Of a stretch of DNA of 64,000 bases, positions 58,560 through 64,000 are shown in pieces. A program made the position numbers and the translations under genes. Each line of letters starts with the position of its first letter. The stretch's first letter is position 1. Where the stretch lies: the NCBI RefSeq assembly GCF_030445035.2, contig NC_080680.1, positions 97,903,157 to 97,967,156 of the forward strand, read 5' to 3'. The stretch comes from Dasypus novemcinctus. Its lineage: Eukaryota > Chordata > Mammalia > Cingulata > Dasypodidae. The notes beneath the pieces were generated by a model, which saw only the letters and a program-made list of their open reading frames with translations, made no database searches and was not told where the DNA came from.

Positions 58560-60120
58560 ATTTATTTAAAAACATTTTAAAAAAATTTTTATAGAAGCTT
58601 TAGATTACACAAATGTTACATAAAATATATAGGGGATTCCCATATGCCCCACCCCCTCACCCCCTACACTTTCTCACATTAACATCTTTCTTTAGAGTAC
58701 ATTTGTTACACTTGATGAAGACGCATTGAAGCATTGCTACTAACTGTGGAATCTTGTTTACATTATAGTTTATACTCTGCCCCATACAATTTTATAGATT
58801 ATGACAAAATGTATACTGGCCTGTATCCGTTATTTCAATGTCATGCAGGACAATTTCAATGTCCCCAAAATGCCCTTATATCAATTATAAAAATTATAAA
58901 ATTCTTCCATTGCTAGAATAACAATGCCAATAATAGAATAATAATGTCCAATATAGTCCATTGTTCATTCCCCAATCTAGAGGATTTGGGGATGGTGATG
59001 TTCCACTCTGATTCTAATTGAGAGGAGGCTTAGATCCCATGGGGCAGATGGATGGAGCTATCTTGCTTGCAATTGCAGACACTCTCTCTTCCTTGGGATG
59101 GGCATTGTCCACCATCATCTCCTTGTTAGATGTCCTAGGTGAGTACAGTGAACTCTAGAGTAGGTATTGCAGTTCTGCTGAGATTCAGAACTCAACCAGC
59201 ACATGAACAGAACAAAGATTAAGTCTCTGGAATATATATTTAACAAATATAGTGCTAATAATAGGGTCAAATAACAGAGGCAGAAGACCCATGTGTAGGG
59301 AAACTATAAATGAGTCGAACTATGTTACACTGAGGAGCATAAATTCCAAAGTTAAGGCCCACTGACAGGGTGCTGAATTCCTGAGCTTGTCTGCCCTGCT
59401 TATATTATCTGGATGTCTCTAGAGCCCTCAGGAGCCCTGCTATTTGAAGCACTGTTTACTGTGGCAGTCAATGAGATCATGCTGAGACATGCATAAATGT
59501 AACCTCTGGAATGACCTCCTGTTTCACTTTGAAATCTCTTAGCCATAATAACTCATTTTTATTTAACATTTCCCCCTTTTGGTCAAGGTCTTTTTCCAAA
59601 TGCATTGCTAGTTGATGCTTGGTAAAAATCCCTTGGTGACAGGAGGCTCACCCCCAGGAGTCATGCCCCACGCTGGGGGGAAGGTAGTGCATTTATATGC
59701 TGAGTTTGGCTTAGAGAGAGGCCACAGTTGAGCTACAAGGAAGCTTTCAGGGAGAAATTCTTAGGCAATAGATAATACTAGGCTAAGTTTCAATTTCCCA
59801 AGAAATAGGTTCCTAAGTAAAATCATCAATATCAAAGGCTTGGCATAATGGTCTGCCTTTCTCCACTAGCCACTGCCTATATACTAGGGGATTCTTGCTG
59901 TTCTATTAGAGAATGTAGCAAGACTTCCCAGGATGGGAATTCAATATTCTCTCCATTTTTGTGTGGGTCTCCACCCACTGAGATAATGCCCCATGAACAC
60001 CTGAACATATTCATAGATCTTAGAGGCGTGCCCCAGTTGTACTCCTTCCTACACATCCCCCATCACTGATGCCCTGCACTAGGGATCCTCCCCTGCCACA
60101 GTTGTGACCCTTCTGTGATT
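58560..60120 (-). mobile_element. L1 3' UTR, long copy
   Basis: 'ttagattacacaaatgttac' to 'actgagataatgccccatga', collinear with 24735-24960 and 41515-41913 and with the reverse of 63800-64000. Confidence 0.75.
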
Positions 60121-60345
60121 CAAAAGCTCTCCAAAAACGAAACGAAAAAATTAAATTAAATTAAAAACAAAATAACGATACTAATTTAAAAAATAACAAA
60201 ATACAAAATGCAAAATAAACAATTGAAATAAAATTTTAAAATTTAATACATTGTATCTTTCATCATTGTAAGATTGTTTTCTTGCATGTACAGTGACAAT
60301 TTCTTCCGTGTGTTCCCCCAGTGTCTTTTTCTTAAATTTTATCTT
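60121..60345. repeat. A-rich stretch
   Basis: Adenine-rich sequence with 'aaacgaaacgaaaaaattaa' and 'aaattaaattaaaaac'. It is possibly the tail of a retroposed copy, but I cannot assign it. Confidence 0.5.
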
Positions 60346-61260
60346 CAAAGAAGCTTTAGGTTACAGAAAAGTCACAGAGAAAATAAAAGGGAATTCCCAT
60401 ATACCTAATGCCCTCCCCCTTTTCCATTCTGCCCTATTAATAACATTTTACATGTAGATGGTACATTTGTTACAATTGATGTACAAATATTGAAGCATTG
60501 CTATTAACCATGCTTAATGGTTTATATTATGGTTTACATTTTGCATGGTACACTTTTATAGGTTTTGATGAAACTCAAAATACCTGTATCCATATTGCAA
60601 GATCATTCAGAACAAATCTAATGCCCTAAAAATGCCCTATGTTCCATCTATTCTATTCTTCCTTCCCCCTCTCCTCAGAACTTATGGTAACTACTAAGTT
60701 TCAATTTTTTAAGAATAAAATTCATACTTGCAATAATGTTGAGGGCTTGACATATTGGTCTGTTTAATTTGATTAGGCACTGCCTATGTTCTCAAGAGAT
60801 TCTTGTCCCTCTAATTGAGAACATAGCAGGAATATGTAAGTGTTTATATTGTCATAATGTGTTATCTCAGTGGGTGGACACCCACACAGTAAACAAGAAA
60901 ATATTAAACTTTTTAATCTATTTTTAACTTGGGTTATTTGTCTTTTTATTAGTACTGTAGGAGTTCCTTATATATCCTAGATATGCTATCAGATAAAGTT
61001 TTGTGTATATGTTCTGCCAGTTTGTGACCTGCTTATTCATTTTGTTAATGGTGTCTTTTGATGAGAAGTTTTAAAATTTTGATGGAGTGTAATTTATCAT
61101 TTTTATAGTTATTACTTTCTGTGACCTAAGAGAGCTTTATCTATCCTGAAGTTACAAAGATATACTCTTATGTTTTCCTCTAAAAGTTTTCTGGTTTTAC
61201 CTTAGATCTATGATTAATTTTTGAATCAATTTCTTTTGTATGGTATGAGGTACACACAAT
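60345..61260 (-). mobile_element. L1 3' UTR and ORF2 3' fragments
   Basis: 60345-60890 repeats the 3' UTR block seen at 58560. 60890-61260 carries 'aggagttccttatatatcct', a typical antisense old L1 phrase. Confidence 0.7.
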
Positions 61261-61261
61261 A

Positions 61262-61585
61262 AATGAATGAATCACAAAATCTTGGAGCAAAAAAAGCCAG
61301 GCAGAAAGAGTACATACCATATTATTTCATGTATATGATGTTCTACAACAGGAATAATTCAGTCATGGTAATAGAAATCAGATTTCCTGAGTAAGGGAGA
61401 GTATTGACTCAAAGAGACATGAAAGGTGACTGCTAAAGAGTGTGTAGTTTTTCTTTTTGAAGTAATGAAATTGTTCTAATTTTTGTGTTGATGAATGCAC
61501 AACATTGTGATTATTCTAAAAGACATTGATTATACACTTTGGATAGATTATATGGTACAGGAATATATCTCAATAAAACTGCTTT
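61262..61585 (+). mobile_element. Old L1 3' end
   Basis: 'gaagtaatgaaattgttcta', 'attatacactttgg' and the end 'atatctcaataaaactgc' are the classic sense-strand 3' end of older L1. Confidence 0.82.
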
Positions 61586-62593
61586 AAATAGTTATGAAGT
61601 TATAGAGATGTTCTAGCTCTTAATTAAGATGGTTGCCTCATACATGTGTACGTGTGCACAAACTCAATAAACTGTATATTTAAATTACATGTTTTTATGT
61701 AAATTATAGATCAATTCAAAGATATTATATAAAACTTTATAAAACTCCAATAAATGAGAGGAACTTAAGAATTCTTTATTTTAAAAATATAGGACAAAAT
61801 TTTGTCTCCTGGTAATGATAAAGGGAAGCTACCAGCATAAGAATTGTTATGATAGCAACTATTTAATTCTTTCATCATCAAAAGAGAATTTGATGACATC
61901 ATCATTCACAGAAGACTGAAATAATAAACACACAAATTGGAGAGGACCATGGAACCAATACTAGGTTATGATTCCTGATATTTCAAAGGTCTCAAAATCT
62001 CCTACCTGAAAACTGACCTCTTAAGATTTTCCACATGTCTTCCCAAAACACTATAACATAAATGATAAATGTTTTTATGGAAGAAGCCGCATAAAATTCC
62101 TATATGATCTTAGGTAAACAAAAGGTAAGATTGTCCTTAATTTCATCCATATTGAACCACATTCAATTCTTTTTCTGCTTATAGACAATTGTATATTGCG
62201 TAGATTGAGTGAGACAAAGGAGTTTTGTAAACTTGATGGTTAAAAATTCAAGGCCAATGCACAGATAACCTAAAAATTAAAGTTAAGCCCCCAGCCAGTG
62301 CTCTGAATCAACTTTATATTCAAATACTTTTAAAAAGGGGCATAGCTCCTGCATGAAGGCCAGATAAAAGTAGCTCATGTCCTAAGCCTTTCTGCAACTA
62401 GCTCAAATGAAGCAGACTATACTGACTCCTATTTTCATATGGAAAGACATCCAAGGATCAAGAGATTTTTAATTGCTAGTCAATGTCTATTAACTTATCC
62501 AGTTTAGGTCACAGAGAGGCAGACTTTAACACAGCTTACTTTGCATACATTGTTTTATTTAATCCACTTTTAGCTATTTCTTTTTCTTCCCAG
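61586..62593 (+). other. Apparently unique sequence before the candidate GT6 exon
   Basis: This is the longest repeat-free stretch in the right half of the window. I found no other exon in it with confidence. The last 40 bases are a strong pyrimidine tract ending cttcccag. Confidence 0.5.
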
Positions 62594-62679
62594 GGACGGA
62601 TGATATACCGAAGAAAAATAACTTTATTGTTATTGATCTTGTTGTCCTTATGGACCTTATATAAGGAGTATCTTTTCAG
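62594..62679 (+). CDS. Candidate signal-anchor exon of a second GT6 glycosyltransferase gene
   Basis: An 86-bp exon-like segment has the acceptor tttctttttcttcccag and the donor cag|gtaact. The open frame reads GRMIYRRK, then the hydrophobic helix ITLLLLILLSLWTLY, then KEYLFR, leaving AG for the next exon. A short basic head plus one helix is the type II signal-anchor layout of Golgi glycosyltransferases. In GGTA1 the anchor exon also ends in an E-Y pair a few residues from a phase-2 junction, at the same distance. It lies about 53 kb downstream of the GGTA1 stop on the same strand. The start could be the ATG at 62600 or lie in an earlier exon. The catalytic exons would be outside the window. 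The exon signals are seen; GT6 membership is inferred; it could be another type II protein or a decayed gene. Confidence 0.55.
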
Positions 62680-62689
62680 GTAACTATAA

Positions 62690-63240
62690 CAACTAAATGT
62701 ATATTTAATTATGTTTGGTAAGGATTTGGTATGTCAAAAAGGTGATAGTTTCACCCCCTGAATAAATCAAGAATCCCTTCTTTCAAATATAGCCCACAAC
62801 CCTGAGGGGAGGGGGAAAGAGGTGTTGAATACATGGAATCAGGGTAACTGTGGGGCAATGGAAGTGTTCCAAAGGGTCATGCCATGATGGATATAGGTCA
62901 TGTTAAATTACACCAAAAATGTATAAAAGTCTGTAAGCTAAAATGTAAACCATAATGTAAAACATAAGATAGCTAAAAATTTAGAAAATTGTGTAGTCTA
63001 AAATATAAACCATGCTGTAAACCCAAATGGAACCATGTTTGAAAGGTATTGCTTCGATATCTGTACATTAGCTGCAGCAAATATAATATGAACATGTAAA
63101 AAGATCACTGTTGGGGAAGGGACAAAGGGTTTGATGTCGGATATGTGGGAGTACCATATATTGTATACGTGAATTACTGTGACCTAAAACTTATGTCAAG
63201 AGAAACTTAATATCAGGAAAAAAAGGGGGGGGGGAGGAAA
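62690..63240 (+). mobile_element. L1 3' UTR-like fragment
   Basis: 'tgatggatataggtcatgtt', 'aaaatgtaaaccataatgta' and the purine-rich end near 63220 (a run of 11 G) resemble young xenarthran L1 3' regions in sense orientation. Confidence 0.5.
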
Positions 63241-63480
63241 GAAAGGAGGTACACATTGAGGAAGAAATGGAAGAAATTGCCTTGCCACTGTACATACAGG
63301 GCAACACCTGTAGCAGTGATGAAAGGCAAAATGTCAAAAACAAAGCTTTTTCATTTTTTCATTTCTTTGATACCCCAATTTATTTTTCCTTTTTAAATTT
63401 TTCTAAATTTCTTTGTATTCTATATCTAACCTTTAAACCCATCCCTATATTCCATTTTTCTATTAATGGAACCTGGCAAT
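63241..63480. other. Unassigned stretch
   Basis: No gene or named repeat was recognised. Confidence 0.35.
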
Positions 63481-64000
63481 ATATTGGGCTTCCTTTTTGA
63501 AGAAGTTTTGAATTACAGAGAGGTTCAACTATGGTGGGGGAGGAACACTTGTGTGGGGTGTCATTAGTGAGGGGCACACGGTTGGGAGGGAGTTCTCCAG
63601 GGCATGTATACAGGGTACATAGAAAGGTTTGGATATTTTCATAGTGGTTTCAGTTGGAAATGACAGATGAGAGAGTGCTGGATTCCTGACCAAGGGAGCT
63701 CTATCACATTCCCCAATGGAACAATTCCCCACGTGCAATGGCAAAGACCAAAAAAGAAGAATGGTCCAATGATGAGCCCTTGATACCGATGGCTCTGATT
63801 ATGAGCCTGTGTGCCTGAAATATGAACTAGGCCTATAGCTGTGGGGTACCTCCTGAGAGCCTCCCTGTTGCTCAAACGTGGCCACTCTTTAAGCCAAACT
63901 CAGCATGTAGATGCATTGTCTTCCCCCCTGTGTGGGACATGACTCCCAGGGATGAGACTCCCTGGCACCAAGGGATTACTACCAAGCACCAGCTGATGAT
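63481..64000 (+). mobile_element. L1 3' UTR, cut by the window end
   Basis: 'ggtacctcctgagagcctcc' and 'gtgtgggacatgactcccag' are the sense-strand counterpart of the antisense block near 59580-59760. Confidence 0.7.

Noticed and set aside
1-64000. CRISPR array, operon, phage or bacterial mobile system
   Set aside because: No regularly spaced short repeats and no dense coding are present. Introns, SINEs, L1 and LTRs show that this is mammalian nuclear DNA.

Overview
This window is vertebrate, specifically mammalian, nuclear DNA. Genes are split by GT-AG introns, most of the sequence is interspersed repeats, and there is no bacterial-style gene packing. About twenty copies of a tRNA-derived SINE recur; they carry a 'cagtggttagggc...ggttcaaaccccggg' head, a long GC-rich body and an A-rich tail. 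These match what I know as the DAS-SINEs of armadillos, so the likely source is a xenarthran, most probably Dasypus.

The only well-supported gene is GGTA1 on the + strand, the alpha-1,3-galactosyltransferase of glycosyltransferase family GT6. Its last three coding exons are at 544-654, 5857-5994 and 8675-9368. They join in frame with consensus splice sites, no premature stop and all active-site motifs. The 5' coding exons lie before the window. A 3' UTR of about 1.8 kb probably follows.

From about 11.7 to 61.6 kb the window is a repeat desert. It holds several minus-strand L1 elements, two of them with a preserved 5' end; both are nested with younger 5'-truncated L1 tails and DAS SINEs. It also holds solo LTRs of at least three families, most with visible target-site duplications (TSDs), an ancient MER20 DNA transposon, MIR and L2 relics, and a full-length U6 snRNA pseudogene. 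A betaretrovirus-like fragment (R-U5, tRNA-Lys primer site, start of gag) is flanked by a 15-bp direct repeat, which suggests it is a retrocopied RNA rather than a provirus.

At the far end, at 62594-62679, an 86-bp candidate exon with good splice sites encodes a short basic segment and one transmembrane helix. Its length after the helix and its phase match the signal-anchor exon of GGTA1. I interpret it as the first visible exon of a second GT6 gene in tandem with GGTA1, whose catalytic exons would lie beyond 64000. If this is right, the window spans the gap between two Golgi glycosyltransferase paralogues. No CRISPR, operon, plasmid or phage structure is present. Boundaries of old L1 fragments are approximate and were judged by eye.
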